A stretch of DNA of 64,000 nt from Streptococcus parasanguinis (GCF_018499505.1 NZ_JAHDAC010000009.1:1-64000), one strand, 5' to 3'. Numbered from the stretch's first letter, positions 46,314-56,434 are shown. Numbers and translations: made by a program. The notes: a model not told the origin generated them from the sequence alone.

Positions 46314-47690
46314 ATGGGAGAAGAAAGAATCGAACTGGAAAAATTAAATATTGTTCTCTTTCAAAGTTTGGCTGTCCTATTTTCAGCTTACATTGTGAGT
46401 CTTTTTAAGGATGCAGAATACACATCGCAGACGATCGCCATTCTCTATCTCTTGCATTTTGTAGCCTTCTACATTAGCAATGTTGCTTATCGTTTTTACA
46501 GCAGAGGCTATCTAGATGAGCTCTTTCAGGTCTTGAAATACAATGTATTTTTCGCTGTTGGGATCACCTTTACCTCTTTTATGCTCGATGGGGTCTTTTC
46601 CATCTCTCGTCGGGGAATGATCTACTTCTTTCTTTTTAATACGTTTTCTGTCTATATCATGGATCTCTTGCTCAAGAGATACCGGAAGTCTGTTTCACCA
46701 CGGCGGAAAAGCTCGAGAAAGATTTTCCTGATTACAGCGACCAGTCGGATGGAAAAGGTATTTGATATTCTGCATTCGCCCAGCCTCTTTCATGGGGAAT
46801 TGATCGGTGTCACTGTCATGGATGATACGGATTTTACCCATTCGGGTGTACGGGTGGTGCAGCCGGATCAAATGATGAACTTTGTGACCAAGGAAGTGGT
46901 AGATGAAGTGTTTATCAATCTGCCAAGTGAGGACTACAATATTAGTGACTTCGTCTCAGAGTTTGAGAGTATGGGGATCGATGTATCGGTCAATCTCAAT
47001 GCCTTTAACTTCGCTTCTTTGGGCAATAAACGGGTTCGAGAAGTTGGGGGACTAAGTGTCGTCACTTTCTCAACCAATTTCTACAAACCGAGCCACGTAT
47101 TGGCCAAACGTCTCTTGGATATTGCGGGAGCCCTCTTTGGTCTCTTGATTTGTGGACTAGTAAGTATTGTCTTAGTCCCTCTGATCCGTAAAGATGGCGG
47201 CCCTGCCTTCTTTGTACAGAAGCGGGTCGGAAAGAACGGACGGTATTTTAACTTCTATAAATTCCGCTCCATGCGCGTGGATGCCGAAGAGATTAAAAAA
47301 GATCTGATGGCGCAAAACACCATGACAGGTGGGATGTTTAAGATGGAAAACGATCCGCGGGTAACATCAATCGGACGCTTTATCCGTAAGACCAGTCTGG
47401 ATGAATTGCCACAATTTTACAATGTTCTGATCGGTGACATGAGTCTAGTCGGAACTCGTCCTCCAACGGTAGACGAATACCAAGACTATACGCCAGCCCA
47501 AAAACGCCGACTCAGTTTCAAGCCAGGGATTACAGGCCTTTGGCAAGTGAGCGGACGCAGTAAGATTACAGATTTTGACGAGGTAGTCAAACTAGACGTT
47601 GCATACATGGATGGTTGGACGATCTGGAGAGATATTCAGATCCTGCTCAAGACTGTGAAGGTTGTACTTAGAAAAGAAGGAGCGAAGTAG
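46314..47690 (+). CDS. wchA: Undecaprenyl-phosphate sugar-1-phosphate transferase CpsE/WchA
   Basis: Starts each repeat unit by transferring a hexose-1-phosphate to undecaprenyl phosphate. 458 residues: four or five N-terminal membrane helices, a middle cytoplasmic part, a further helix (DIAGALFGLLICGLVSIVL) and the catalytic bacterial-sugar-transferase domain with FVQKRVGKNGRYFNFYKFRS, GTRPPTVDEY and FKPGITGLWQVSGRS. WchA enzymes usually transfer glucose-1-P; the nearby rhamnosyltransferase-like WchF supports a Glc-Rha start, which is inference. Confidence 0.92.
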   Translation: MGEERIELEKLNIVLFQSLAVLFSAYIVSLFKDAEYTSQTIAILYLLHFVAFYISNVAYRFYSRGYLDELFQVLKYNVFFAVGITFTSFMLDGVFSISRRGMIYFFLFNTFSVYIMDLLLKRYRKSVSPRRKSSRKIFLITATSRMEKVFDILHSPSLFHGELIGVTVMDDTDFTHSGVRVVQPDQMMNFVTKEVVDEVFINLPSEDYNISDFVSEFESMGIDVSVNLNAFNFASLGNKRVREVGGLSVVTFSTNFYKPSHVLAKRLLDIAGALFGLLICGLVSIVLVPLIRKDGGPAFFVQKRVGKNGRYFNFYKFRSMRVDAEEIKKDLMAQNTMTGGMFKMENDPRVTSIGRFIRKTSLDELPQFYNVLIGDMSLVGTRPPTVDEYQDYTPAQKRRLSFKPGITGLWQVSGRSKITDFDEVVKLDVAYMDGWTIWRDIQILLKTVKVVLRKEGAK

Positions 47691-47728
47691 GAAAATGCCT
47701 ACTTCGTCCTTTCCATGTTAGGAGAAAA

Positions 47729-48901
47729 ATGACACAATCAATTTATATCGTTGGTTCCAAAGGTATTCCAGCAAAATATGGTGGTTTTGAGACCTTTGTT
47801 GAGAAGTTGACAGAATTCCAACAAGATAAAAATATCCAGTATTATGTAGCTTGTATGCGGGAGAATTCAGCCAAATCAGGAATCACTGCAGATACTTTCG
47901 AACATAATGGCGCGATCTGTTACAACATTGATGTCCCTAATATCGGTCCTGCGCGTGCTATTGCTTACGATATTGCAGCACTTAATAAGGCGATTGAAAT
48001 CGCAAAGGAAAACAAGGATCAGGCACCGATCTTCTATGTCTTGGCTTGCCGGATTGGTCCCTTTGTTTCAGGTATTAAAAAGAAAATCAAGGCTATCGGA
48101 GGAACTCTGATGGTCAATCCAGATGGTCATGAGTGGCTTCGTGCGAAATGGAGTCTTCCAGTCCGCAAGTATTGGAAGTTTTCTGAGCAACTCATGGTTA
48201 AACATGCTGATCTTTTGATTTGTGATAGTAAGAACATTGAATCTTATATTCAGAAGGACTATGCTAAGTATCAGCCACAGACGACCTATATCGCCTATGG
48301 GACCGATACAAGCAAGTCTATCCTGAGTAAAGAAGACGAGAAAGTACGGACTTGGTTTGCGGATAAGCAAGTTACTGAAGGAGACTACTACCTTGTTGTG
48401 GGACGTTTTGTACCTGAAAACAACTATGAATCCATGATTCGTGGCTTTATGCAGTCAAACTCCCAAAAAGATTTTGTTCTGATTACCAACGTAGAGCAAA
48501 ACAAGTTTTATGAACAGTTGCGTAAAGATACTGGATTTGATCAAGATCCTCGAGTGAAGTTTGTAGGGACGGTCTATGACCAAGAATTGCTCAAATACAT
48601 CCGTGAGAATGCCTTTGCATACTTCCATGGTCATGAAGTAGGTGGTACCAATCCATCTCTTCTTGAGGCACTAGAGTCTACTAAACTCAACCTCTTGTTA
48701 GATGTTGGCTTTAACCGTGAAGTCGGTGAAGATGGGGCGCTCTATTGGAAGAAAGATCAATTGGCACATGTCATCGATCAAGCTGAGCAACTAGACGCTC
48801 AAGCAATCGAAGATCTCAATCAAAAATCAAGTCAACGGATTGCAGAAGCTTTTACTTGGGAAAAGATTGTCACAGACTACGAGAAAGTATTTAAAGGTTA
48901 G
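47729..48901 (+). CDS. wchF: WchF-like glycosyltransferase (DUF1972 + GT4), probable rhamnosyltransferase
   Basis: 390-residue GT-B enzyme. The N-terminal DUF1972 signature IYIVGSKGIPAKYGGFETF is typical of Cps2T/WchF, which adds rhamnose to the lipid-linked glucose. A C-terminal GT4 domain follows, with VVGRFVPENNYE and the EVGGTNPSLLEAL acceptor/nucleotide-sugar motif. GGAG precedes the ATG by nine bases. Rhamnose synthesis genes (rml) are not in the window. The sugar specificity is inferred from similarity and position. Confidence 0.85.
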   Translation: MTQSIYIVGSKGIPAKYGGFETFVEKLTEFQQDKNIQYYVACMRENSAKSGITADTFEHNGAICYNIDVPNIGPARAIAYDIAALNKAIEIAKENKDQAPIFYVLACRIGPFVSGIKKKIKAIGGTLMVNPDGHEWLRAKWSLPVRKYWKFSEQLMVKHADLLICDSKNIESYIQKDYAKYQPQTTYIAYGTDTSKSILSKEDEKVRTWFADKQVTEGDYYLVVGRFVPENNYESMIRGFMQSNSQKDFVLITNVEQNKFYEQLRKDTGFDQDPRVKFVGTVYDQELLKYIRENAFAYFHGHEVGGTNPSLLEALESTKLNLLLDVGFNREVGEDGALYWKKDQLAHVIDQAEQLDAQAIEDLNQKSSQRIAEAFTWEKIVTDYEKVFKG

Positions 48902-48903
48902 AA

Positions 48904-50052
48904 ATGCAGAAAATTTTATATCTCCATGCTGGTGCCGAAATGTATGGTGCTGACAAGGTTTTATTGGAGCTTATTAAAGGTTTGGATAAAGATGCCTTTG
49001 AGGCTCATGTCATCTTGCCCAACGATGGTGTCTTAGTGAGTGCATTGGAAAAGGTTGGGGCTAAGGTAAAAGTTATCGATTATCCAATCTTGCGCCGTAA
49101 ATATTTTAATCCTAAGGGAATTCTTGAGTACTTTGGCTCCTATAACCGTTACTCCAAACAAATTGCTAAATATGCTAAAGAGAATGGGATTGCCCTCATT
49201 CACAACAATACAACTGCGGTACTTGAGGGGATTTATCTTAAACGTAAGTTGAAATTACCTTTGATTTGGCATGTGCATGAGATTATCGTCAAGCCAAAAG
49301 CCATTTCAGATTTTATCAACTTTTTGATGGGGCGCTATGCGGATACGATTGTGACAGTTTCAAATGCTGTTGCTAATCACGTCAAGCAGTCTCGTTTTGT
49401 AAAAGATGACCAAGTTCAAGTCATCTATAATGGTGTTGACAATGCTGTTTATCAGGTGATGGATGCTAGTGCGGTCCGTGATCAGTTTGGTATCGCCCAG
49501 GATGCTTTGGTTATCGGAATGGTTGGTCGAGTGAATGCTTGGAAAGGGCAAGGTGACTTCCTAGAAGCTGTGACGCCAATCTTACAGGCTAATCCAAAAG
49601 CAGTAGCCTTTCTAGCAGGGAGTGCTTTTGAAGGTGAAGAATGGCGCGTGGATGAGTTGGAAAAGGCTATATCAGACTCACCAATAGCTGGACAAATCAA
49701 ACGTATCGATTATTATAGCAAGACAACCGAACTCTATAATATGTTTGATATCTTTGTCTTGCCAAGTACCAATCCAGATCCATTACCAACAGTCGTACTA
49801 GAAGCTATGGCTTGTGGTAAACCTGTAGTCGGTTACCGTCATGGCGGTGTCTGTGAAATGGTCAAGGAAGGCGAGAACGGCCTTCTTGCTACTCCAAACC
49901 AGCCTGAAGAATTGTCTAAAGCTATTCAAGAATTAGCTGAGAACACTGATGAGAGAGAGCAATTTGGTAAGGCCTCTGTCAAACGCCAAAAAGAACTCTT
50001 CTCATTACAAAGTTATATTCGGAATTTTTCGGACTTGTATAAGAAATACTAA
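48904..50052 (+). CDS. GT4 glycosyltransferase
   Basis: 382-residue retaining GT-B transferase: N-terminal acceptor domain beginning LYLHAGAEMYGADKVLLEL, C-terminal donor domain with IGMVGRVNAWKGQGDFLEAV, then STNPDPLPTVVLEAMACGKPVVGYRHGG, the E-x7-E region. It begins two bases after the wchF stop. It should add the second or third sugar of the repeat unit; donor and linkage are unknown. Base composition is close to that of the conserved genes, unlike the AT-rich genes that follow. Confidence 0.88.
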   Translation: MQKILYLHAGAEMYGADKVLLELIKGLDKDAFEAHVILPNDGVLVSALEKVGAKVKVIDYPILRRKYFNPKGILEYFGSYNRYSKQIAKYAKENGIALIHNNTTAVLEGIYLKRKLKLPLIWHVHEIIVKPKAISDFINFLMGRYADTIVTVSNAVANHVKQSRFVKDDQVQVIYNGVDNAVYQVMDASAVRDQFGIAQDALVIGMVGRVNAWKGQGDFLEAVTPILQANPKAVAFLAGSAFEGEEWRVDELEKAISDSPIAGQIKRIDYYSKTTELYNMFDIFVLPSTNPDPLPTVVLEAMACGKPVVGYRHGGVCEMVKEGENGLLATPNQPEELSKAIQELAENTDEREQFGKASVKRQKELFSLQSYIRNFSDLYKKY

Positions 50053-50053
50053 G

Positions 50054-50695
50054 ATGAATACTGAAACAATTAAGAACAAATTAAAACCGATCGTTTATCC
50101 AATTATTAACTTTATTCCTAGACGAAGACTCAAGAATAAGAATTTCACGATTATTTGTGATAATTGTTGGGCGGGAAAGGTTTATCAGGAGTTAGGTTTA
50201 CCATACCAAACTCCTTTTGTAGGGATGTTTATCTTTTCACCTGATTACATCAAGATGCTCAAGAATTTAAAATATTATTTGAGCGGAAATATCCCTTTGA
50301 AATTTGTTAAGGAATCAAAATATATCAAAGACTTTGATAATGCCTATCCTCTAGCACTTCTTGATGATATTGAACTTCATTTTTTGCATTATGCAAATGA
50401 AGAGGAAGCAACCCAGAAATGGAATCGCCGTTTGGAAAGAATTCATTGGGATAATCTGTATTTTAAGTTCAATGATAATGATGCTTGTACTTATGAGTTG
50501 ATGAAAGAGTTTGAAGAGCTTCCATACAAAGGTAAGGTTATCTTCTCTTCGAAGAATTATAGCGATTTGCCTTCCTTAGTTCATTTCAAATCAGCTGAAA
50601 AGCAAGGACACGTCGGCATCGATTTGAAAACGTACCACCGTTATTTTAATGCTGTGACTTGGTTGAATAAGGGTGGAGAGGACCTAACTAAATGA
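50054..50695 (+). CDS. DUF1919 polysaccharide-locus protein
   Basis: 213 residues with the start at 50054 (MNTETIKNKLK); a longer frame from 49949 runs inside the previous gene and is rejected. The body has the DUF1919 pattern (FTIICDNCWAGKVYQELGL, YQTPFVGMFIFSPDYI). DUF1919 proteins occur in exopolysaccharide clusters and some may be acyl- or sugar-transferases; the function is unproven. The ATG lies one base after the GT4 stop, with a weak ribosome site, so it depends on coupling. Composition drops sharply to AT-rich here. Confidence 0.75.
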   Translation: MNTETIKNKLKPIVYPIINFIPRRRLKNKNFTIICDNCWAGKVYQELGLPYQTPFVGMFIFSPDYIKMLKNLKYYLSGNIPLKFVKESKYIKDFDNAYPLALLDDIELHFLHYANEEEATQKWNRRLERIHWDNLYFKFNDNDACTYELMKEFEELPYKGKVIFSSKNYSDLPSLVHFKSAEKQGHVGIDLKTYHRYFNAVTWLNKGGEDLTK

Positions 50696-51663
50696 AAAGA
50701 ATAAGACTTATTATTCCATATTTCGGAAGACTTCCAAAATTTTTCCCATATTTTTTGTTGACCGCTAAACGTAATCAAAAAATTGATTTCTTAATTTATA
50801 CGGATCAAAAGATTGACCAATTTGAAATTTTAAATGCTAAAAATATAGAATTTGTAACTCTTTCTTTTGATGAGTTAAGAGAGAGAGTTCAGTCTAAGTT
50901 TGATTTTAAAATCTCTCTTAAAACACCTTATAAATTATGTGACTATAAAGTTGCTTATGGGCTTATCTTTGAAGAAGAGTTAAAGGGTTATGATTACTGG
51001 GGTTTTTGTGACACAGATGTCTTACTAGGTGATATTTATCAATTTCTTAAAGAGCATAGCTTTTTTGAGAATGACTATGCTAGATATGGTCTTTTAGGTC
51101 ATCTACAAATTTTTAAGAATTCAAGTGAAGTTAATCGTGTTTTTATGTCTGGTCAAGGTTTAAACTATCGATTAGATTATCACAATGTCTATGCGAGTGA
51201 ACAAAATTTTATTTTTGATGAGGCAGAAGGTATCCAAAAGCTTTTTGAAAAATGTCAGTTCAAACAACTGCAAGATAAGTTTTTTGATGATATTGATATT
51301 AGTCATTTCTCATTTAGGGAATATGGCGAAAATGAACCGAAACGCTATTATTTTTGGTCAGAGGAAAATGGTTTGGAATCGATAAATTTAATCGATGGTG
51401 ATATAGTGGTTAAGCGTCCTCTGTATGCACATTTCCAAAAGAGGATGATTAAATGTCCTGAGTTTAAATTAGTCGATTCATTTTATGTTATACCAAATCA
51501 ATTAGTTATTGGGGAGAAAATTTCTAAGCACGAGCTAATAGAGGTGACAAGAAATAAATTCTATTGGGAATATATTAAATCAACAATGTTAAAGAAATTA
51601 AAAAAAGAAAAATGGACACTAGAATTTATTCGTCATAAATTAAGGATGAAGAGTAATGAATAA
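50692..51663 (+). CDS. DUF6625-type probable glycosyltransferase
   Basis: 323 residues. The N-terminus (RLIIPYFGRLPKFFPYFLLT) and a WGFCDTDVLLGD segment with a DxD-like CDTD suggest a GT-A-type fold binding a nucleotide sugar and metal, as in the DUF6625 group. No membrane helix. It overlaps DUF1919 at ATGA and the following GT2 gene by eight bases, so translation is coupled. Very AT-rich. Donor and acceptor are unknown. Confidence 0.7.
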   Translation: MKRIRLIIPYFGRLPKFFPYFLLTAKRNQKIDFLIYTDQKIDQFEILNAKNIEFVTLSFDELRERVQSKFDFKISLKTPYKLCDYKVAYGLIFEEELKGYDYWGFCDTDVLLGDIYQFLKEHSFFENDYARYGLLGHLQIFKNSSEVNRVFMSGQGLNYRLDYHNVYASEQNFIFDEAEGIQKLFEKCQFKQLQDKFFDDIDISHFSFREYGENEPKRYYFWSEENGLESINLIDGDIVVKRPLYAHFQKRMIKCPEFKLVDSFYVIPNQLVIGEKISKHELIEVTRNKFYWEYIKSTMLKKLKKEKWTLEFIRHKLRMKSNE

Positions 51664-52726
51664 TATAGATTTGAGTATTATTGTTCCAGTATTTAATGTT
51701 GAAGGTTATTTAAAAAGAGCCCTAGATTCCATACTTAAGCAATCGTCATCAATCAATTATGAAATTGTGTTAATTGATGACGGTTCAAGTGATAATAGTG
51801 GTGCGATTTGCGATGGGTACCAAAATAATTTTTCTAATGTTTGTGTTAGGCATATTGAAAATAACGGAGTATCAGAAGCCAGGAACCTAGGTATTTCTTT
51901 ATCAAGGGGTAATTATTTATTTTTTATGGATCCAGACGACTTTGTATCTGAGGATTTCTTTGAAAAAATATTTCCTAACCTCAATGATAAATGGGATGTT
52001 CTTTGTTTTGGCTACAATGAAATTAAAGAAAATAAGGACACTATTTTGTCTTGTCGCCCTCATTTGTATACGCATTGTGGTCTTCTTGGAAAGAATGAAT
52101 TTAGAAATGAATTTATAGAGTTATTCAAAACTGATATGATGTATAATGTTTGGTCAAGAATCTATAACAAGTCATTTATTTTAAAACACGATATTAAGTT
52201 TCCTAGTAAACCAATAGGAGAGGATACTTCATTCAATTTTCAAGTTTATCGATATTTAGATAACATCCTTTTTATTGAATCGACTCTTTATAATTATATT
52301 GCTGGTAGAAGCGGTTCAGCATTGACCAGTTTTCATCCTAGAAGAATCGAAATACAATTAGATGAACTTCAAGAATTGCAAAAATTACTTGAGAAGTTCC
52401 AAATAGAAGATGCCACATTAATTCAAGAAATTAAGACAAAAATCATTGTAAGTGCAGCCTTTCAAATTTCTAATTTAAATGCGAGAAGAAGAGAAAAGAT
52501 AGAATTACTGCAATCTATAATTACTAATAAAGCTTTTGATAATATTTTTTCAGGAAATAGGAATCAAATGATAGGGTCTTATAAGACCTTATTAAGACAG
52601 CGAGATATTTCTTCTTTTCTTAGAAGATTGAGTATTGATCTTCTCGCCAAAAAAAAATTTCGGACAGTCATCTTTATTGAAAAAATGAAAATGAATCCAA
52701 TTTTACGTAAAATTGCTTTTAAATAG
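51656..52726 (+). CDS. GT2 family glycosyltransferase
   Basis: 356-residue inverting GT-A transferase: N-terminal LSIIVPVFNVEGYLKRALDS, then DDGSSDNSGAICD, NNGVSEARNLGI and the DxD-like FMDPDDF. The C-terminal 150 residues are helical and charged. It probably adds one sugar to the growing unit on the cytoplasmic face. Start overlaps the upstream gene. AT-rich like its neighbours; I see no stop or frame damage. Confidence 0.87.
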   Translation: MNNIDLSIIVPVFNVEGYLKRALDSILKQSSSINYEIVLIDDGSSDNSGAICDGYQNNFSNVCVRHIENNGVSEARNLGISLSRGNYLFFMDPDDFVSEDFFEKIFPNLNDKWDVLCFGYNEIKENKDTILSCRPHLYTHCGLLGKNEFRNEFIELFKTDMMYNVWSRIYNKSFILKHDIKFPSKPIGEDTSFNFQVYRYLDNILFIESTLYNYIAGRSGSALTSFHPRRIEIQLDELQELQKLLEKFQIEDATLIQEIKTKIIVSAAFQISNLNARRREKIELLQSIITNKAFDNIFSGNRNQMIGSYKTLLRQRDISSFLRRLSIDLLAKKKFRTVIFIEKMKMNPILRKIAFK

Positions 52727-52759
52727 GTGTAGCTATTTTATTAAGAGTAAAAAGGTATT

Positions 52760-53923
52760 ATGTTAAAAATTAAGTTTGAGAACCTTTTGGTTATTCTAGT
52801 ATTGACTCTCATTGTTGGGTACGATACTCTTATGACAACAATGTTAAACAGAATAATCCCAAACCTTCCGGTTATTTTATTAATCTGTATTTCATTATTA
52901 TTATGTTTTAGATTTTTGTATATAAAAAAATTCACGTTCTTTTATATCTTAACCGCTATTTTATTACTACTAACAAGTTCTATCGTATTCATGCATACAG
53001 GTGGGACTAATTTCCTACTTTATTCATTATTGATTTTGTTATTATATGACGCAGATATTGATGTTATCTTAAAAACATACGTTATTGTGTCAGGAACGAT
53101 AGTGTTCGGAGTTTTCTTACTTTCAATTCTGGGAGTTATTCCTAATTTACAATTTGCTCAGGTCCGTTCGTCTGGCTTTGTGATTAGAAATTCCTTTGGT
53201 TTCATTTATCCAACTGACTTTGCGTCTCACTGTTTTTATTTATTTATTGCTTGGGGATATGTACTACGGAAACGGTTCATTATACTACGAACCTTGGTAG
53301 GCATTAGTTTAGCATTTTTTATCATCAAATTTTGTGATGCTAGGTTAAATGCCCTTTCTGTACTTGTAGCAACTGTCATTTTTATTGTTATGTATGTTAC
53401 TAAAGAAAGAAAATTTAAAATTTATGGGATCCTACCTTATTTTGCAGCTATATTTTCTTTCTTAATGTTTTACTTATCGTATTTCTTTACCTGGTCTTCT
53501 TCATTATTTGTGAGTTTGAACAACTTATTCAGTATGAGGTTATTTTTAGGGAAGAATGCAATAGAGACCTATGGCTTACATTTGTTTGGAGCAACCGGGG
53601 TTAAGTTTATAGGATATGGTGGCACAACAGAATCAGTATACAGTTATAACTATGTAGACTCCTCTTATATTCAAATGTTATTTTACTACGGAGTTGTTCC
53701 TGTTGTATTACTGGTATTGATTTATGTGCTTGCATCAAAGAGAATTTATAAACGGGGTATGTTCCTATTCTTGGCTTTATTATCGCTTATTACAATTAAT
53801 TGTATGATAGAAGCTTTTTGGATAAGACCAGGATATAATATTTTTATTTTTACACTTTTTGCTAGTCTTGTGCCAGTTCAATACAAAATAAAAAATAGAA
53901 TGAATGATCATGAAAGTTCTTAA
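52760..53923 (+). CDS. wzy: Polysaccharide polymerase Wzy
   Basis: 387-residue integral membrane protein with about ten or eleven hydrophobic segments and a larger extracellular loop around residues 250-300 (the GYGGTTESVYSYNYVDSS region). Wzy proteins share little sequence; the call rests on topology, place next to Wzx and the lack of any other polymerase. It would join repeat units on the outer face. It starts 33 bases after the GT2 gene with a poor ribosome site (AAAAAGGT) and overlaps wzx by 20 bases. This is the most AT-rich gene of the locus. Confidence 0.8.
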   Translation: MLKIKFENLLVILVLTLIVGYDTLMTTMLNRIIPNLPVILLICISLLLCFRFLYIKKFTFFYILTAILLLLTSSIVFMHTGGTNFLLYSLLILLLYDADIDVILKTYVIVSGTIVFGVFLLSILGVIPNLQFAQVRSSGFVIRNSFGFIYPTDFASHCFYLFIAWGYVLRKRFIILRTLVGISLAFFIIKFCDARLNALSVLVATVIFIVMYVTKERKFKIYGILPYFAAIFSFLMFYLSYFFTWSSSLFVSLNNLFSMRLFLGKNAIETYGLHLFGATGVKFIGYGGTTESVYSYNYVDSSYIQMLFYYGVVPVVLLVLIYVLASKRIYKRGMFLFLALLSLITINCMIEAFWIRPGYNIFIFTLFASLVPVQYKIKNRMNDHESS

Positions 53924-55322
53924 AAATTACGCCTATAATCTCTCCTACCAGTTGCTGGTGATTATCTTGCCGATTATTACCACTCCTTATGTGACACGGG
54001 TCTTTAGCTCGAATGACTTAGGAACCTATGGTTATTTCAACTCCATCGTCACCTATTTTATCCTGTTGGCAACCTTGGGAGTGGCTAACTACGGAACCAA
54101 GGAGATCTCAGGACACAGGAAAGACATCCAAAAGAATTTCTGGGGGATTTATACCCTCCAGTTAGGAGCGACCTTTGTTTCCATCCTGCTCTATGTCTTG
54201 CTGTGCTTGGCGCTTCCTTCTATGCAAAACCCTGTGGCCTATATCTTAGGGCTCAGTTTGGTTTCAAAGGGACTCGACATCTCCTGGCTCTTTCAGGGAT
54301 TAGAGGATTTTCGTAAGATTACCGTTCGAAATATCACGGTCAAACTGGTTGGAGTCATCTCCATCTTCTTGTTTGTCAAATCTGCCAATGATCTGTATCT
54401 CTATGTATTCTTGCTCACCATCTTTGAGCTTTTAGGTCAGCTCAGCATGTGGCTACCCGCTCGGGAATTCATTGGGAAAGCCAATTTTGATATGGCCTAT
54501 GCACGGGTGCATTTGAAACCGGTCATTCTGCTCTTTTTACCGCAGATTGCTATTTCTCTCTATGTCACCTTGGATCGAACCATGCTGGGGGCTCTAGCCT
54601 CTACAAAGGATGTGGGGATTTATGACCAGGCCTTGAAATTGGTCAATATCCTATTGACTCTTGTGACGTCTTTAGGAAGCGTCATGCTTCCGCGCGTGGC
54701 GAGTCTCTTGGCTTCAGGAGATCACAAGGCTGTCAACAAGATGCACCAAATGTCCTTTTTGGTTTATAATTTGGTCATTTTCCCAATCATTGCAGGTATG
54801 CTCATTGTCAACGATGACTTTGTTCAATTTTTCTTGGGAAAAGATTTCCAAGATGCTCGCTATGCCATCGCTATCATGATCTTCCGTATGTTCTTTATCG
54901 GATGGACCAATATTATGGGGATTCAAATTCTCATTCCACACGATAAGAATAAAGAATTTATGCTGTCGACCACGATTCCTGCTATCGTCAGTGTCGGGTT
55001 GAATCTGCTCTTCTTACCTCACTTTGGTTTTATTGGTGCAGCTATTGTATCCGTCTTAACAGAATCCTTGGTATGGCTGATTCAACTGTACTATACCCGT
55101 CATTACCTCAAGGAAGTTCCAATTATCGGTTCTATGACAAAAATTATGTTCGCATCTGCTCTGATGTATGGCCTCTTGCTACTTGTAAAACCATTCCTAC
55201 ATTTCACCCCTACCCTGAACGTACTCGTGTATGCGGTGCTTGGTGGGATCATTTATCTGATTGCTATCCTATCTCTGAGAGTGGTAGATGTGAAAGAATT
55301 AAAACAAATATTTAAGAAATAA
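53904..55322 (+). CDS. wzx: Repeat-unit flippase Wzx
   Basis: 472-residue membrane protein of the polysaccharide-transporter (MOP) family with about 12-14 helices; N-terminal KNYAYNLSYQLLVIILPIITTPYV is characteristic. Moves lipid-linked repeat units to the outer face for Wzy. ATGs at 53904 and 53910 are both possible; neither has a clear ribosome site, so initiation likely depends on the overlapping wzy. GC content jumps up within the first 30 bases of this gene, marking a junction. The stop overlaps an ATG (TAATG) that is not the preferred glf start. Confidence 0.9.
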   Translation: MIMKVLKNYAYNLSYQLLVIILPIITTPYVTRVFSSNDLGTYGYFNSIVTYFILLATLGVANYGTKEISGHRKDIQKNFWGIYTLQLGATFVSILLYVLLCLALPSMQNPVAYILGLSLVSKGLDISWLFQGLEDFRKITVRNITVKLVGVISIFLFVKSANDLYLYVFLLTIFELLGQLSMWLPAREFIGKANFDMAYARVHLKPVILLFLPQIAISLYVTLDRTMLGALASTKDVGIYDQALKLVNILLTLVTSLGSVMLPRVASLLASGDHKAVNKMHQMSFLVYNLVIFPIIAGMLIVNDDFVQFFLGKDFQDARYAIAIMIFRMFFIGWTNIMGIQILIPHDKNKEFMLSTTIPAIVSVGLNLLFLPHFGFIGAAIVSVLTESLVWLIQLYYTRHYLKEVPIIGSMTKIMFASALMYGLLLLVKPFLHFTPTLNVLVYAVLGGIIYLIAILSLRVVDVKELKQIFKK

Positions 55323-55333
55323 TGGAGTCTACT

Positions 55334-56434
55334 ATGTACGATTATCTGATTGTTGGTGCTGGTTTGTCTGGAGCCATTTTCGCACATGAAGCTACAAAAC
55401 GTGGTAAAAAAGTAAAAGTGATTGACAAGCGAGATCACATCGGTGGAAATATCTACTGTGAGGAGGTTGAAGGCATCAACGTCCACAAGTACGGTGCCCA
55501 CATTTTCCATACATCTAACAAAAAAGTATGGGACTATGTCAACCAGTTCGCTGAATTCAACAACTATATCAACTCACCAATAGCTAACTATAAGGGCAGT
55601 CTTTACAATCTTCCTTTCAACATGAACACCTTCTACGCTATGTGGGGAACCAAGACTCCTCAAGAAGTCAAGGACAAGATTGCTGAGCAAACGGCTGATA
55701 TGAAAGACGTTGAGCCTAAAAACCTTGAAGAACAAGCTATCAAGTTGATTGGTCCGGATATCTACGAAAAGTTGATTAAGGGATACACTGAAAAACAATG
55801 GGGACGTTCTGCCACAGACCTTCCACCATTTATCATCAAACGTCTTCCAGTTCGTTTGACCTTTGATAACAACTACTTTAATGACCGTTACCAAGGGATT
55901 CCAATTGGTGGATACAACGTCATCATTGAAAATATGCTGGGCGATGTAGAAGTAGAACTTGGGGTTGATTTCTTTGCCAATCGTGAAGAACTGGAGAGCT
56001 CAGCTGAAAAAGTGGTCTTTACAGGAATGATTGACCAGTACTTTGATTACAAACATGGGGAATTGGAATACCGCAGTCTTCGTTTTGAACACGAAATCTT
56101 GGATGAGGAAAACCATCAAGGAAATGCCGTGGTCAACTATACAGAGCGTGAAATCCCTTATACTCGGATCATTGAGCATAAGCACTTTGAGTATGGTACA
56201 CAACCTAAGACAGTTATCACACGTGAATACCCAGCCGATTGGAAGCGTGGAGATGAACCATACTACCCAATCAATGATGAAAAGAACAACGCCATGTTTG
56301 CTAAGTACCAAGAAAAAGCAGCCAAAAATGATAAGGTCATCTTCTGTGGACGTTTGGCAGACTACAAATACTACGACATGCACGTGGTTATTGAGCGTGC
56401 TTTGGAAGTCGTTGAGAAAGAATTTACTAAATGA
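55334..56434 (+). CDS. glf: UDP-galactopyranose mutase
   Basis: FAD enzyme that interconverts UDP-galactopyranose and UDP-galactofuranose. The start at 55334 (MYDYLIVGAG) gives 366 residues and has GGAG six bases upstream; an ATG 12 bases earlier overlaps the wzx stop. The FAD motif VGAGLSGAIFA, the GGNIY segment with KYGAHIFHT, and the C-terminal RLADYKYYDMH are intact. Its presence predicts galactofuranose in the polymer. The next gene overlaps at ATGA. Confidence 0.96.
   Translation: MYDYLIVGAGLSGAIFAHEATKRGKKVKVIDKRDHIGGNIYCEEVEGINVHKYGAHIFHTSNKKVWDYVNQFAEFNNYINSPIANYKGSLYNLPFNMNTFYAMWGTKTPQEVKDKIAEQTADMKDVEPKNLEEQAIKLIGPDIYEKLIKGYTEKQWGRSATDLPPFIIKRLPVRLTFDNNYFNDRYQGIPIGGYNVIIENMLGDVEVELGVDFFANREELESSAEKVVFTGMIDQYFDYKHGELEYRSLRFEHEILDEENHQGNAVVNYTEREIPYTRIIEHKHFEYGTQPKTVITREYPADWKRGDEPYYPINDEKNNAMFAKYQEKAAKNDKVIFCGRLADYKYYDMHVVIERALEVVEKEFTK

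Noticed and set aside
49949-50053. N-terminal extension of the DUF1919 frame
   Set aside because: It lies wholly inside the GT4 gene in another frame and adds a segment unlike the family.
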